Positions 27,968-37,542 are shown, numbered from the stretch's first letter. The stretch: 64,000 nucleotides of DNA from UBA3064 sp016868095 (GCA_041175665.1 JBEDEM010000001.1:1-64000), one strand, 5' to 3'. Program-made: numbers and translations. The notes: generated by a model not told the origin, from the sequence alone.

Positions 27968-29989
27968 ATGATGAAAACCATACCACCTATGCTCTGGCAG
28001 GCAAGTGCTGAGCGCCTTGCCGCTTCGCCCATAACAAGTTATATATCGTTTCTAAAACAAACACGAGACTTGACATTCAACGATTATCAAAGCCTCTGGC
28101 AGTGGTCAGTGGATGATATTGAAGGCTTTTGGGCGAGTATTTGGGAGCACTTTAAGGTCCAAAGCGCAACGCCAGCGCCCGGTTATCACAAGGTACTTGC
28201 CAGTGCCACCATGCCAGGGGCCACGTGGTTTACAGGGGCAGCGATTAACTATGCAAAGCAGTGTTTGAGATGGTCTGAGCATGAGGACTTTGCACAAAAA
28301 GCCGCTGTGATCGCGCAAAGCGAAACACAAGCCGAGAGGCAGTGGACTTGGCAGGAGCTAGCCTCCGATGTTGCACATTTGCAAGCCTTATTGCGCAATC
28401 AGGGCATTAAGCAAGGTGATCGTGTCGCAGCTTTTATGCCCAATGTTCCCGAAAGTTTAATGGCCTTGATGGCAAGCGCATCTTTGGGTGCGATTTGGTC
28501 CTCAGCTTCACCTGATATGGGCGCAACAAGCGTGCTTGATCGATTTCGCCAAATTGAACCAAGCGTACTTGTTGCTGTTGATGGCTATCACTATGCAGGA
28601 AAGGCTTACGATCGAAGTGAGGTACTGATCGATATTTTGAAACAATTGCCAAGTCTTCGCTTGGTTATTTTATTACCTACGATACACAAAACAGATCATA
28701 TCAAAGCATATTGCAGCGACCGTGGCATGGCTTATGTTGATATGCAAGATTTTCTGAGGCAATCAAGCACCCACTTCGCTAAGCCCAGCTTTGTTGATTT
28801 GCCCTTTGATGCACCTTTATGGATTGTTTACTCCTCTGGAACCACCGGCATGCCAAAGCCGATTGTTCACGGTCATGGAGGCACGATTGTCGAAGGCTTA
28901 AAGAGTTTGGCCTTGGGCCTCGATATCAATCCTGGTGAGCGCTTCTTCTGGCAGACCTCAACCGGTTGGATTATGTGGAACTCCTTGGTCAGCGCTTTAA
29001 TGGGCGGGGCAACGATCTTGCAACTTGACGGTCATCCGAGTTATCCCAACTTTGATACTTTGTGGTCCTTCGTGAGCCGACACCGAGCAAACTTGGTCGG
29101 CATCAGCCCAGCTTACATCGGGATGTGTATCAAGGAGCAGTACCGACCAAGCGAGCATGTTGATCTTAGTGCGCTTAAAACACTTGGGTCAACAGGCTCG
29201 CCGCTTACTGCTGCGGGCTATCGCTGGGTCTATGAGTCGGTGAGCAAGGATGTGATGTTGGCAAGCATCTCAGGGGGTACCGATCCAGGTGCAGCCTTTA
29301 TTGGTGCTTCGGTCATGCTTCCGATTTATGAAGGTGAAATGCAATGTCGATGTTTGGGTTCGGCTACCGAAGCCTTTGACGACGAGGGGCATGCCCTGAT
29401 CAATCAAGTGGGCGAATTGGTTTGTACCAAGCCATTGCCCTCAATGCCACTTTATTTTTGGAACGATCCAGAAAACAAACGTTACTTTGACAGCTACTTC
29501 ACACAGTTTCCCGGCGTGTGGCGGCATGGCGATTGGCTAGAGATTACCGACCGAGGAAGTGCCATTATTTATGGCCGATCAGATTCGACCATAAACCGCC
29601 ATGGCATCCGGATGGGAACCAGTGAGCTCTACCGAGTGGTCGAGGCCTTTGAGGAGATTGCCGATTCACTCGTCATCGATTTAGAGTACTTAGGTCGTCC
29701 GAGTATGATGCTCTTGTTTGTGGTCTTGCGCGGTGCGCACGCACTCGATGAAGCGCTCAGCAAGCGATTGCTCAGTGCCATCCGTGAACAATTATCAGCG
29801 CGTCATGTGCCAAATGCCGTGCATGCCATCGCCGAGGTTCCTCGCACCTTATCAGGTAAGAAGCTCGAAGTGCCGGTGAAAAAGATACTGCTTGGTCAAG
29901 ACCCAGCGGCAGCACTCAATAAAGACTCGATGGCAAACCCACAAAGCATCCAGTGGTTTATCGAATTTGGCAAGGCCATGAATTCATAG
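27968..29989 (+). CDS. aacS: Acetoacetate--CoA ligase (acetoacetyl-CoA synthetase)
   Basis: This enzyme activates acetoacetate to acetoacetyl-CoA by way of an AMP intermediate. The 673-residue protein is a full ANL-superfamily adenylase: IVYSSGTTGMPKPIVHGHGG (P-loop), TSTGWIMWNSLVSALM (characteristic of AacS), ISGGTDPGAAFIG, RHGDWLEITDRGSAIIYGRSD and the C-terminal catalytic Lys region RTLSGKKLEVPVKK. Two ATGs in a row (27968, 27971) precede KTIPPMLWQ, and neither has a clear ribosome-binding site. It meets the convergent LysR gene with a 6-bp tail overlap. Confidence 0.92.
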   Translation: MMKTIPPMLWQASAERLAASPITSYISFLKQTRDLTFNDYQSLWQWSVDDIEGFWASIWEHFKVQSATPAPGYHKVLASATMPGATWFTGAAINYAKQCLRWSEHEDFAQKAAVIAQSETQAERQWTWQELASDVAHLQALLRNQGIKQGDRVAAFMPNVPESLMALMASASLGAIWSSASPDMGATSVLDRFRQIEPSVLVAVDGYHYAGKAYDRSEVLIDILKQLPSLRLVILLPTIHKTDHIKAYCSDRGMAYVDMQDFLRQSSTHFAKPSFVDLPFDAPLWIVYSSGTTGMPKPIVHGHGGTIVEGLKSLALGLDINPGERFFWQTSTGWIMWNSLVSALMGGATILQLDGHPSYPNFDTLWSFVSRHRANLVGISPAYIGMCIKEQYRPSEHVDLSALKTLGSTGSPLTAAGYRWVYESVSKDVMLASISGGTDPGAAFIGASVMLPIYEGEMQCRCLGSATEAFDDEGHALINQVGELVCTKPLPSMPLYFWNDPENKRYFDSYFTQFPGVWRHGDWLEITDRGSAIIYGRSDSTINRHGIRMGTSELYRVVEAFEEIADSLVIDLEYLGRPSMMLLFVVLRGAHALDEALSKRLLSAIREQLSARHVPNAVHAIAEVPRTLSGKKLEVPVKKILLGQDPAAALNKDSMANPQSIQWFIEFGKAMNS

Positions 29990-30913
29990 GCGTCGGTATC
30001 GCGCACGTCTGCGATGTGCTTGAGGCCATTGTACTAAAAAGTCGAGCAATGATTTGGCTGATCGTGGAAGGCTCGACGCCTCTTTCGCTACAATTTTTAA
30101 TTCGCGGATCGCCCAGCTATCGTAGAGGTCGACCACCGCAAATAAGCCTCTGCGACCATAGCGAGCAGCCGCTGAGCGCGGTACAACACCCACGCCAACA
30201 CCTGCTTCGATCATGCGCAAAATGGAGTCAAAACTCGCCATTTGTAATCGAAATTGTAAATCTGCGCCAAGCTGTTGAGCTTGTGCTGATATAAATCCTG
30301 CAAGTGCACTGCTTTGGCTCAAGGTGACGTGGTACTCCTCGAGGGTATCGGCAAAGTGGACTTGCTTGCGCAGGGTTAGGCGATGGGTTTTAGGGACGGC
30401 CAGCACGAGATCGTCATGGCCAAATTCGTGGACCGCCAAACCTTCGGTATCGATTTCACCGGCGACAATGCCCAAATCGGCACGGGCCTGTTTTAAGGCG
30501 AGTACGACATCAGCGCTGAGGTGTTCTTTGAGGTCAATGGTAACTGTTGGGTTTTGTGTAAGAAATAGGCCGAGCGCCTCGGGCAGATCGCCAGAGATTG
30601 ACGTGGTGTTGGCAAAGAGGCGAACATGACCGCGCAAGCCCACGGCGAAATCGCGCAAATCCATGTGCAAATGGTCAAGCTGTCTTAAGACGCGACGCGC
30701 ATGAAGCAAAAGTGCCTCGCCTGCTGCGGTTAAGGCGACACCGTGGGTGCGCCGATAGAGCAACTTGGTGCCAAGTTGGTCCTCAAGCTGGCGAACGCGG
30801 TTACTTGCCGATGCAAGCGACATGTGGCTTTGCTCAGCAGCTCTTGTGAGGCTCAGCGCCTCGGCAATATGCACAAAGAGTTGGAGATCAGAGAGATCGA
30901 GGCGGCTTCGCAT
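29984..30913 (-). CDS. LysR-family transcriptional regulator
   Basis: 309 residues: an N-terminal winged HTH (LQLFVHIAEALSLTRAAEQSHMS, then VRQLEDQLGTKLLYRRT) and a periplasmic-binding-like effector domain (RADLGIVAGEI, MIEAGVGVGVVP). It is convergent with aacS, so a local target would be the aacS-cyclase transcript or its own upstream region rather than a shared divergent promoter. The effector is unknown. Confidence 0.92.
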   Translation of the reverse strand: MRSRLDLSDLQLFVHIAEALSLTRAAEQSHMSLASASNRVRQLEDQLGTKLLYRRTHGVALTAAGEALLLHARRVLRQLDHLHMDLRDFAVGLRGHVRLFANTTSISGDLPEALGLFLTQNPTVTIDLKEHLSADVVLALKQARADLGIVAGEIDTEGLAVHEFGHDDLVLAVPKTHRLTLRKQVHFADTLEEYHVTLSQSSALAGFISAQAQQLGADLQFRLQMASFDSILRMIEAGVGVGVVPRSAAARYGRRGLFAVVDLYDSWAIRELKIVAKEASSLPRSAKSLLDFLVQWPQAHRRRARYRRL

Positions 30914-30937
30914 CGTTTGATTATGCGGCGCAATGAC

Positions 30938-31660
30938 TTAGTTCGATCGTCGTGCCTGGACTTCTTTGAGCAATTGCTGAAGCTTCTGGTCGCTGATACC
31001 GTGGTGCTGCAAGGCATGCACGGTGTTTGCGAGATAGTCTTGATTCGATCCTCGGTCGCCCCGGCACTGCGCTAAGCGCTTAAGCAGTTCGTCCTCTTTC
31101 AGTTGCAAGAAGTTTGGGTGTTCGCGGCGCGCTACAAAGCCAAGAGCGTTTAAGTACTCGCCGCTGGGAAGTCTTACTTTTAGAAGTTTTGCGCGATAAG
31201 CACCGTTGCGCATCTCGCGCGCCCACAGGGTTTTTAGAGCAAGGTCTTCCTGGCCGGCTACGAGCTCCCAAGCCATGCCATGACAGCTCCCACCTCGATC
31301 TAAACCGAGTACCACGCCTGGCTGCTCGGGCGTGCCACGGTATCGGGTCGAACTGATGCAAAATCGCCGGTGATAGCCGTCGACTCGAGCAAGTAGGCCA
31401 CGCACAACGGGTATTTCTGGGTTCCAAATCAGAGATCCGTAACCGAAAACCCAGCGAACTTTGTCGAGCCAGACGGTCCAATCGGGTTCAGAAGGCCGCC
31501 AGGTTTGTTGCGGCGTCGGATGGGCGATCGTCTTGAGTGCTTGCTTTTTGGCTGAAGGGGACCAGGCTAATGGCTGATTCAACATCAAGGACGAATGCGC
31601 GTTACTCGTGGTTGCGAGCAAATTCGCTTGGTCGCCTTGATTGAGAAATTCCATCGCCAT
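30938..31660 (-). CDS. Glutathione-specific gamma-glutamylcyclotransferase (ChaC-like)
   Basis: ChaC enzymes break glutathione into 5-oxoproline and Cys-Gly. The 240-residue product has WVFGYGSLIWNPEIP (substrate loop), VDGYHRRFCISSTRYRGTPE, and LWAREMRNGAYRAKLL with the catalytic Glu. About 65 residues before the core are poorly conserved, and a later start, for example at MLNQPLAW, is possible. It ends 24 bp before the LysR gene and is divergent from the DUF3717 gene. Confidence 0.9.
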   Translation of the reverse strand: MAMEFLNQGDQANLLATTSNAHSSLMLNQPLAWSPSAKKQALKTIAHPTPQQTWRPSEPDWTVWLDKVRWVFGYGSLIWNPEIPVVRGLLARVDGYHRRFCISSTRYRGTPEQPGVVLGLDRGGSCHGMAWELVAGQEDLALKTLWAREMRNGAYRAKLLKVRLPSGEYLNALGFVARREHPNFLQLKEDELLKRLAQCRGDRGSNQDYLANTVHALQHHGISDQKLQQLLKEVQARRSN

Positions 31661-31723
31661 ACGCGATGATTGTGCAATGCGGGGAAGAATTCAAGTAAAA
31701 ATGATGAAATAAACCACAAGCAT

Positions 31724-31987
31724 ATGATTTCTTTACAACAACTTGAATTCGCTATCAATAGCGCTCGGCAGTCGAACCCCTCGCAAGGTACCGATGCCCA
31801 ACTTAGCCCCGATGTTGCTTTACTCGCTGGGCTCTACGGGCGAATGATCTTTTATCGGCTTAAGACTTTGCCTTTGTCGTCGCTTTCGCAGCGCGAGTTC
31901 GAGGCTTGGTCTCGGTGGACTTCGCCGCACGCGGCGCAAACTCAAAACTCACCTTACCCTGCGGATCAAGCGTCAGATAAGCCTTGA
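31724..31987 (+). CDS. DUF3717 domain protein
   Basis: The product from the ATG at 31724 (87 residues) opens ISLQQLEFAINSARQSNP and continues with VALLAGLYGRMIFYR and a Trp-containing end (FEAWSRW), the pattern of DUF3717, a small family of unknown function common in Burkholderiales. Its last 128 bp overlap the 3' end of the convergent topB, and the conserved FEAW segment lies inside the overlap. Confidence 0.75.
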   Translation: MISLQQLEFAINSARQSNPSQGTDAQLSPDVALLAGLYGRMIFYRLKTLPLSSLSQREFEAWSRWTSPHAAQTQNSPYPADQASDKP

Positions 31988-34406
31988 ACTTGCGCCTTGT
32001 TTTGCTCGATACGAAGTCCTGCAGCAAATCGGTCTTACCCTCATGGAGCAGTTTTTGCATTTGCTCGGTACTTACCATTTGTTGAAGAATCACCTTGCCT
32101 GAACGGAAGTCACATTGCTTGGGCAGCCTTAAACTTTGCTCGCAGGCGTAGGCTAGCGATTGTTCGAGTACCTTTGACTTGCACTTGGGGCAGGTGCCAA
32201 CAACGGGCAGTTGGCTCAGATCGACCGCTTCGCTGTTCTCCTCACCATCTTGGGGTCCTTGCCCAAAATCGAAGGCGAGGCGATGGTCGGCGCCTAAACG
32301 CAACATCGCTGTGAAGGGGCGCCCTTGCTTGCTGCGAAAACCTTGCAGGGGACCAATCTCACGTTGTTTGATCAGGTCCTCGGCTTCGTCAACCGACAAG
32401 GTTCTCGCGCCCGGCGTCTTTGAGATCGAAAAATCACAGGACACACAAGCATAACGACGGTAATTTTCCTTCACCAAAGCGCCGCAAGCCGGGCAGGGCG
32501 TTTTTAGGTCGACAAAATCACCGGGGACTGTGTCCGCGGCGAAATTTTTCGCTCGCTCGACAATTTGCTTGGCCATCTGGCTGATCTCGCGCATGAACTG
32601 CGAGCGCTCAAGCTCGCCACGCTCCATGAGCGACAGTTTGTGTTCCCATCCCCCGGTCAACTCGGGTAAGGTCAGTTCCTCAACACCTAATCCGCGCAAA
32701 AGCGTCATCAGTTGAAAGGCTTTGGTGGTTGGAACCAGCTCTCGTGCTTCGCGATACAGGTAGTTTTCAGAGAGTAAGCCTTCGATGATTGCCGCCCTTG
32801 TCGCCGGCGTGCCGAGTCCTTTCTCGGCCATCGCTTCGCGCCATTCCTCCTCATCGACCCGTTTGCCCGCACTTTCCATGGCCGAGAGCAAGCTTGCTTC
32901 GCTAAAACGCGCAGGTGGTCGAGTGTGCAAGGCCTGGCAGGCAAATGCTTGCATGCTGGCTGCCTCTTGCGAGGCGCCTTTCGGACTGAGTTCAGGTAAG
33001 GCCGCTTCGGGGTCTGCGCGATCGCGCCCCATCACCGCAAGCCAGCCCGCTTCGATGAGCACTTTGCCTTCGGTTTTAAAGTGCAAATCAGCAATTTGGG
33101 TAAGTCGGGTGGTGATTAAAAACTGGGCAGGCGGGAAAAAGACCGCCAGAAAGCGGCGCGCCACCATGTCGTAAATCTTCGCCTCGGCTTCACTCAAGCT
33201 AGCTAGCTTAGGGGTTGAAGGTGTTGGGATAATCGCGAAGTGATCACTTACTTTGCTATTGTCAAACACCCGCTTATTGGGCTTTACCCAGCCTTGTTGC
33301 ACGATGTTTTGGGCAAATTTCCCCAACTCATCGGCCTTGCTGAGGGCAGCCATCGTGTCTTGAACCGTTTGGAGGTAGTCCTCGGGAAGATGCTTGGAGT
33401 CGGTTCTCGGGTAAGTCAGTAGCTTGTGCTTCTCGTAGAGCGCCTGAGCTAGTGAAAGCGTGGTTTTGGCAGAAAAACCAAAGCGGCTGTTGGCTTCTCG
33501 CTGCAAGCTGGTCAGGTCAAAAAGCGCTGCTGCCGCCTGGGTGGAGGGTTTTGCCTCGTCTTTGGCAAGGGCAGGTTCTCCGCTTTGAAGCAATTGCTGG
33601 AGCTTTTGCTCAATCGCTTGTGCTTTTTCAGCTTCCCAGAGCCGTTCGGCCTTGGCTTCGTTGTCGCCCGGTGTGCGCTTAAAGCTTGGGTCAAACCAGC
33701 GAGCCTGGTAGCTCCCAGCCTGAACCTGGAACTGAGCGCTAAGCTCAAAGTAGGCCTTGGGGATAAACCGCTTGATTTGCTCTTCGCGCTCAACAACGAT
33801 CGCAAGGGTTGGTGTTTGCACCCGCCCAACGGTTGTGAGGAAAAAGCCCCCGTCGCGCGAATTAAAGGCCGTCATCGCCCTTGTGCCATTAATACCCACC
33901 AACCAGTCAGCCTCTGAGCGACAGCGGGCTGCATCGGCAAGCGCCTGCATTTGCGATTGCTCGCGTAGCTGAGAAAAAGCAAGTCGAATCGCAGCCGGGG
34001 TCATCGACTGAAGCCATAATCGCTTTATCGGCTGTTTACCCTTGGCGTGTTGAACGATGAGTTGAAAGATCAATTCGCCTTCGCGGCCTGCATCACAAGC
34101 GTTAATGAGTGCGGACACATCTTTTCGCTTGATCAAGCGGGTGAGCATTTTCAGGCGCTCTTCGTTTTTCGCAATCGGCCTGACGTCAAAGTGATCGGGC
34201 AATACCGGCAAATGGGCAAAGCTCCATTTACCCCTTTTGACCTCAAAGGCCTCGGGTGCAGCGATTTCAACCAAATGCCCAACGGCCGAGGAGAGCAGAT
34301 AGTCTTCGCTCTCGTAGAACTCGCCCTGACGAGTAAAGCCGCCAAGGGCTTTGGCGATGTCGCTTGCGACAGAGGGCTTTTCAGCGATGATAAGGGTCTT
34401 GGTCAT
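31860..34406 (-). CDS. topB: DNA topoisomerase III
   Basis: A type IA topoisomerase that decatenates and relaxes DNA through a 5'-phosphotyrosine. I start it at the ATG at 34406 (MTKTLIIAEKPSVASDIAKA); the frame stays open far upstream, but that part lies inside dprA. The 848-residue product has the TOPRIM motif NACDAGREGELIFQLIV, EADWLVGINGTRAMTAF, LLTYPRTDSKHLPED with active-site Tyr about 332, and two C-terminal zinc-finger-like units (CPACGALVKENYRRYAC and CPKCKSKVLEQSLAYAC) followed by a basic Ala/Lys/Thr tail. dprA lies 115 bp upstream on the same strand. The tail overlaps the DUF3717 gene. Confidence 0.95.
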   Translation of the reverse strand: MTKTLIIAEKPSVASDIAKALGGFTRQGEFYESEDYLLSSAVGHLVEIAAPEAFEVKRGKWSFAHLPVLPDHFDVRPIAKNEERLKMLTRLIKRKDVSALINACDAGREGELIFQLIVQHAKGKQPIKRLWLQSMTPAAIRLAFSQLREQSQMQALADAARCRSEADWLVGINGTRAMTAFNSRDGGFFLTTVGRVQTPTLAIVVEREEQIKRFIPKAYFELSAQFQVQAGSYQARWFDPSFKRTPGDNEAKAERLWEAEKAQAIEQKLQQLLQSGEPALAKDEAKPSTQAAAALFDLTSLQREANSRFGFSAKTTLSLAQALYEKHKLLTYPRTDSKHLPEDYLQTVQDTMAALSKADELGKFAQNIVQQGWVKPNKRVFDNSKVSDHFAIIPTPSTPKLASLSEAEAKIYDMVARRFLAVFFPPAQFLITTRLTQIADLHFKTEGKVLIEAGWLAVMGRDRADPEAALPELSPKGASQEAASMQAFACQALHTRPPARFSEASLLSAMESAGKRVDEEEWREAMAEKGLGTPATRAAIIEGLLSENYLYREARELVPTTKAFQLMTLLRGLGVEELTLPELTGGWEHKLSLMERGELERSQFMREISQMAKQIVERAKNFAADTVPGDFVDLKTPCPACGALVKENYRRYACVSCDFSISKTPGARTLSVDEAEDLIKQREIGPLQGFRSKQGRPFTAMLRLGADHRLAFDFGQGPQDGEENSEAVDLSQLPVVGTCPKCKSKVLEQSLAYACEQSLRLPKQCDFRSGKVILQQMVSTEQMQKLLHEGKTDLLQDFVSSKTRRKFKAYLTLDPQGKVSFEFAPRAAKSTETKPRTRAAKATTKAKS

Positions 34407-34521
34407 GGCAATAGGGCTAAGGGGGCGGATCATACGCGTCATTAAAGGACATGAGCAAGCCCAGTCCCTACAAGAAAGCCGAAAAAGTACAAGTTTTCTT
34501 AACGGATATTGTTTCGTGCTT

Positions 34522-35832
34522 TCATAACGGCTTAAGTACATAACGGCCATTGGGCTCACGACGGATATGCCCTTCGAGCTCCCAGCGCAGGCTTTGGACA
34601 AGCGCTTGCTCATAGCTGCTTTGCATGAGCGCGGCCAGTTGATGCACATCGAAGGCGTCTTGGCCCATGCGTTGCGAAAGTTCAGCGATCCAAGGCAGGC
34701 ACTCGGATCGAGCGGCCGGCGCAGGGATCGCTTCAGCGGGCAAAGCGCGACGGAGGGCTCGAACAAGCCATGGCAATTCGCTGTATATATCTTCGATGCG
34801 TTCCGTGAGGCATGCCCCTTGGCGAATGAGTACATGGCAGCCTTTGCTGCGCGGATCATCGATCGATCCGGGCACTGCAAACACCGTTTTCCCTTGCTCG
34901 ATGGCTGACTGCGCGGTGCTGAGTGCGCCGCTTTGCTGACGTGCCTGGACGACCAAGACGGCAACAGCGAGAGCGGCAATGAAGCGGTTGCGCTGAAGGA
35001 AGCGAAATTTTTCGATGTTTTGGCCTGGCAGCAGATGGCTGATGACAGCGCCTTGTTGTGCGATCTGTTGGCGCAGTTCCAGGTGCTGACGCGGATAATT
35101 GCGATCGATACCTGTGCCCATGACTGCCACCGTGACCCCCTTGGCTTGCAGCGCGCCAAGATGGGCGGCCGCGTCAATGCCCTCGGCCATGCCGCTAATG
35201 ATGCTTAGCCCATCGCTCGCTAATTGGGCGGCAAAATCTCTGGCTAGTTCCGCGGCCCGGTCACTGCATGCCCGTCCCCCCACGATCGCCAGACCGTGGG
35301 CCTGCAAATGTTCGGGATTGCCCTCTACAAACAAGGCACGGCATGCGCGTACCGCTAAGCGGGTTTGACCATGATCCGCATGCGCCTCGGCGTCGCTCGG
35401 ATCTTCTGAGATTTGGCGCGAAGCTGTCTCGTTAAGACTAAGCAAAGCTTCGGGGTATCGCTCATCGTGCAAACTCCACAAAACATGGTGGTTGTTGTTT
35501 TCGAGCCAACGATAAAGTTTCGGTGCAATAGGCCACCGCTTGGGATGTATCGCTTCGATTTGCCTATGCACTGCCGTTAAGTCTTTCGGTTTTCCCCGAA
35601 GAGGCTGCCGAGTATGGCACCAGCGTGCAAGTGCACCTTGAGCCGCATGGCCGTCTTGCCAAAAATCTGAAGCACTTGGAAAGTGCTGCAAAACCCACCC
35701 CAAAGCCCAGGGGCCCAAACGCTCCGATTGGAGCAAACTGAGTCTGGCGATTTGTTCTTCGGCCCTTAGGCCGATCGCCGATGAGGCATCACGAAGTGAT
35801 TGTGTGGGTGGATGCGATCGATGAAAGCTCAT
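34522..35832 (-). CDS. dprA: DNA-processing protein DprA (Smf)
   Basis: DprA loads RecA on incoming single-stranded DNA during natural transformation. The 436-residue product has an N-terminal helical region, the Rossmann-like core with AIVGGRACSDRAAELA, GLSIISGMAEGIDAAAHLGAL, GTGIDRNYPRQH, FRFLQRNRFIAALA and KTVFAVPGSIDDPRSKG, and a C-terminal winged-helix-like domain. It departs from the usual motifs: GGR replaces GSR, and HLLPG replaces the common E-x-P-x-G. It is divergent from def. With the ComM-like yifB gene at 56082 it points to a latent competence pathway. Confidence 0.93.
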   Translation of the reverse strand: MSFHRSHPPTQSLRDASSAIGLRAEEQIARLSLLQSERLGPWALGWVLQHFPSASDFWQDGHAAQGALARWCHTRQPLRGKPKDLTAVHRQIEAIHPKRWPIAPKLYRWLENNNHHVLWSLHDERYPEALLSLNETASRQISEDPSDAEAHADHGQTRLAVRACRALFVEGNPEHLQAHGLAIVGGRACSDRAAELARDFAAQLASDGLSIISGMAEGIDAAAHLGALQAKGVTVAVMGTGIDRNYPRQHLELRQQIAQQGAVISHLLPGQNIEKFRFLQRNRFIAALAVAVLVVQARQQSGALSTAQSAIEQGKTVFAVPGSIDDPRSKGCHVLIRQGACLTERIEDIYSELPWLVRALRRALPAEAIPAPAARSECLPWIAELSQRMGQDAFDVHQLAALMQSSYEQALVQSLRWELEGHIRREPNGRYVLKPL

Positions 35833-35958
35833 GATTTGCCTGCCTTGTGTGCTGCCCCGGCTCAGGGACTTAGCAAGCGGTAGGGATCTTGCGACTTAGC
35901 CTTGCAGATGAAACCACCACAGTGGCTTTGATGGGCGATGCCGCACTACAATCAAGCT

Positions 35959-36501
35959 ATGGCAAAACTAGCTATTCTTCGTTATCCCGATCCACGGCTG
36001 CACCGCAGGGCAAAGCCGGTCGCGCAGGTCGATGAGCGCATCAGGCAATTGGTCGCCGATATGGCGCAAACCATGTATGAAGCGCCCGGCATTGGTTTGG
36101 CCGCAACCCAGGTCGATGTCCACGAGCAGGTGATCGTTGTGGATATTAGCGACAGCAGAGATCAGTTGATGGTTTTTATCAATCCTGTGCTGATGAGCCA
36201 ATCGGAGACCTTGAGTGACTACGAGGAAGGCTGCCTTTCTGTTCCTGGCATTTACGATGATGTACGCCGACCTGCTGTGATTGAGGTGAGTGCTTTGAAT
36301 CTTGCAGGTGAAAGCTTTTCGTTGCGCGCCGAGGGCTTGTTAGCGGTTTGCATCCAGCATGAAATGGATCATTTGCAGGGCAAAGTCTTTGTCCAGCACC
36401 TGTCTCGTCTTAAGCAAAGCCGGATTCGAGCCAGGATGCTCAAACAGGAAAAAGAACGCGATCAAGATCACAGCGGCGAGCAAACTTCGCTCGCGCTCTG
36501 A
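35959..36501 (+). CDS. def: Peptide deformylase
   Basis: Def removes the formyl group from new proteins, using a metal bound by one Cys and two His. The 180-residue product carries all three motifs: GIGLAATQ, EGCLSVP and QHEMDHLQGK. I use the ATG at 35959, since the product then starts AKLAILRYPDPRL as in other Defs; an ATG 21 bases earlier is in frame. The tail after RLKQSRIRARM is hydrophilic. It is 15 bp from fmt, the paired formyltransferase gene. Confidence 0.97.
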   Translation: MAKLAILRYPDPRLHRRAKPVAQVDERIRQLVADMAQTMYEAPGIGLAATQVDVHEQVIVVDISDSRDQLMVFINPVLMSQSETLSDYEEGCLSVPGIYDDVRRPAVIEVSALNLAGESFSLRAEGLLAVCIQHEMDHLQGKVFVQHLSRLKQSRIRARMLKQEKERDQDHSGEQTSLAL

Positions 36502-36516
36502 GTCTCTAAGCCTCCG

Positions 36517-37542
36517 ATGCGTCTTGTTTTCGCGGGAACGCCAGAATTCGCCGTCCCTACACTTAGGGCCTTGCATGCAAGCCAGCACGACATTGTCGCG
36601 GTCTATACCCAGCCTGACCGTCCTTCGGGTCGCGGTCAGAGGTTGCGTCCCTCAGCGGTTAAGCAGGCTGCATTCGATCTTCATTTAAGGCTAATCCAGG
36701 TCGAAGATTTCAAGTCTGAGGAGGCGGTGCAAGCGCTTGGAGCGCTTGGAGCAGACGCCATGGTCGTGGTTGCCTATGGCTTATTGCTATCGCAACGGGT
36801 GCTCGATCTTTTTCCGGCTGCCTGCTGGAACCTTCATGCGTCGCTGCTGCCGCGCTGGCGTGGCGCTGCGCCGATTGCCAGGGCGATCGAAGCGGGTGAT
36901 CAAGAGACCGGGGTCGCTGTGATGAAAATGGAAAAAGGTCTTGATACCGGCCCTGTTTTGATGCAGGCAAAGCTTCCCATCGCGGCGCTCGATACCGCAC
37001 AGCACTTGCAAAGCCGACTGGCCGAGCTTGGGGCGGCTTTGATGGTGAAGGGTATCGATCAGATTGAAAAACTTTGGCCAGAGCCCGACAGCCTTGAGCG
37101 AGCGCTTCAAGCGCAATCAGGCCATGGGGCATGCTATGCAAGCAAGTTGACCAAGGCTGAAGCACAACTCGATTTTAGTCAGCATGCGGCAGTGCTTGAG
37201 CGAAGAATGCGAGCCTTCGACCCTGTACCAGGTTGCTACAGCTGGTTTCATGCAGGCGATAAACCACCGCAACTGCTCAAGTGCTGGCGTGGGCGGGTTG
37301 TTGAAGCTCAACACCGGCAAGCAAGCCTGCAGCAGCTGTGCTCAAGTGCAACACACAGGCAACACCCGCCTGTGGGTAGGGTGATCGGCTTTGGCAGCGA
37401 AGGCCCGCTGATTGTTTGTGGTGGCGAATTTCTCGAGTTACTCGAGGTGCAGCCGGCAGGCGGATTAAGACTGCCAGCCGCGCGTTGGGCCCAACAGTCT
37501 GGACTAACGATCGGAGATTTTTTTGGCCCGGCAAGTCACTAA
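36517..37542 (+). CDS. fmt: Methionyl-tRNA formyltransferase
   Basis: Fmt formylates initiator Met-tRNA using 10-formyl-THF. It begins MRLVFAGTPEFAVPTLRAL and has the formyl-transfer signature NLHASLLPRWRGAAPIARAI and MKMEKGLDTGPVL. At 341 residues it is about 25 longer than usual; the extra length is in the C-terminal domain, around a Gln/His-rich stretch near residues 265-290 that looks like an insertion. Its end overlaps rsmB by 20 bp. Confidence 0.97.
   Translation: MRLVFAGTPEFAVPTLRALHASQHDIVAVYTQPDRPSGRGQRLRPSAVKQAAFDLHLRLIQVEDFKSEEAVQALGALGADAMVVVAYGLLLSQRVLDLFPAACWNLHASLLPRWRGAAPIARAIEAGDQETGVAVMKMEKGLDTGPVLMQAKLPIAALDTAQHLQSRLAELGAALMVKGIDQIEKLWPEPDSLERALQAQSGHGACYASKLTKAEAQLDFSQHAAVLERRMRAFDPVPGCYSWFHAGDKPPQLLKCWRGRVVEAQHRQASLQQLCSSATHRQHPPVGRVIGFGSEGPLIVCGGEFLELLEVQPAGGLRLPAARWAQQSGLTIGDFFGPASH

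Noticed and set aside
34407..35177. The topB frame stays open far upstream, giving a 1105-residue reading frame
   Set aside because: The upstream part lies in another frame of dprA on the same strand and has no topoisomerase similarity; TopB normally begins at MTKTLIIAEKPSVAS.
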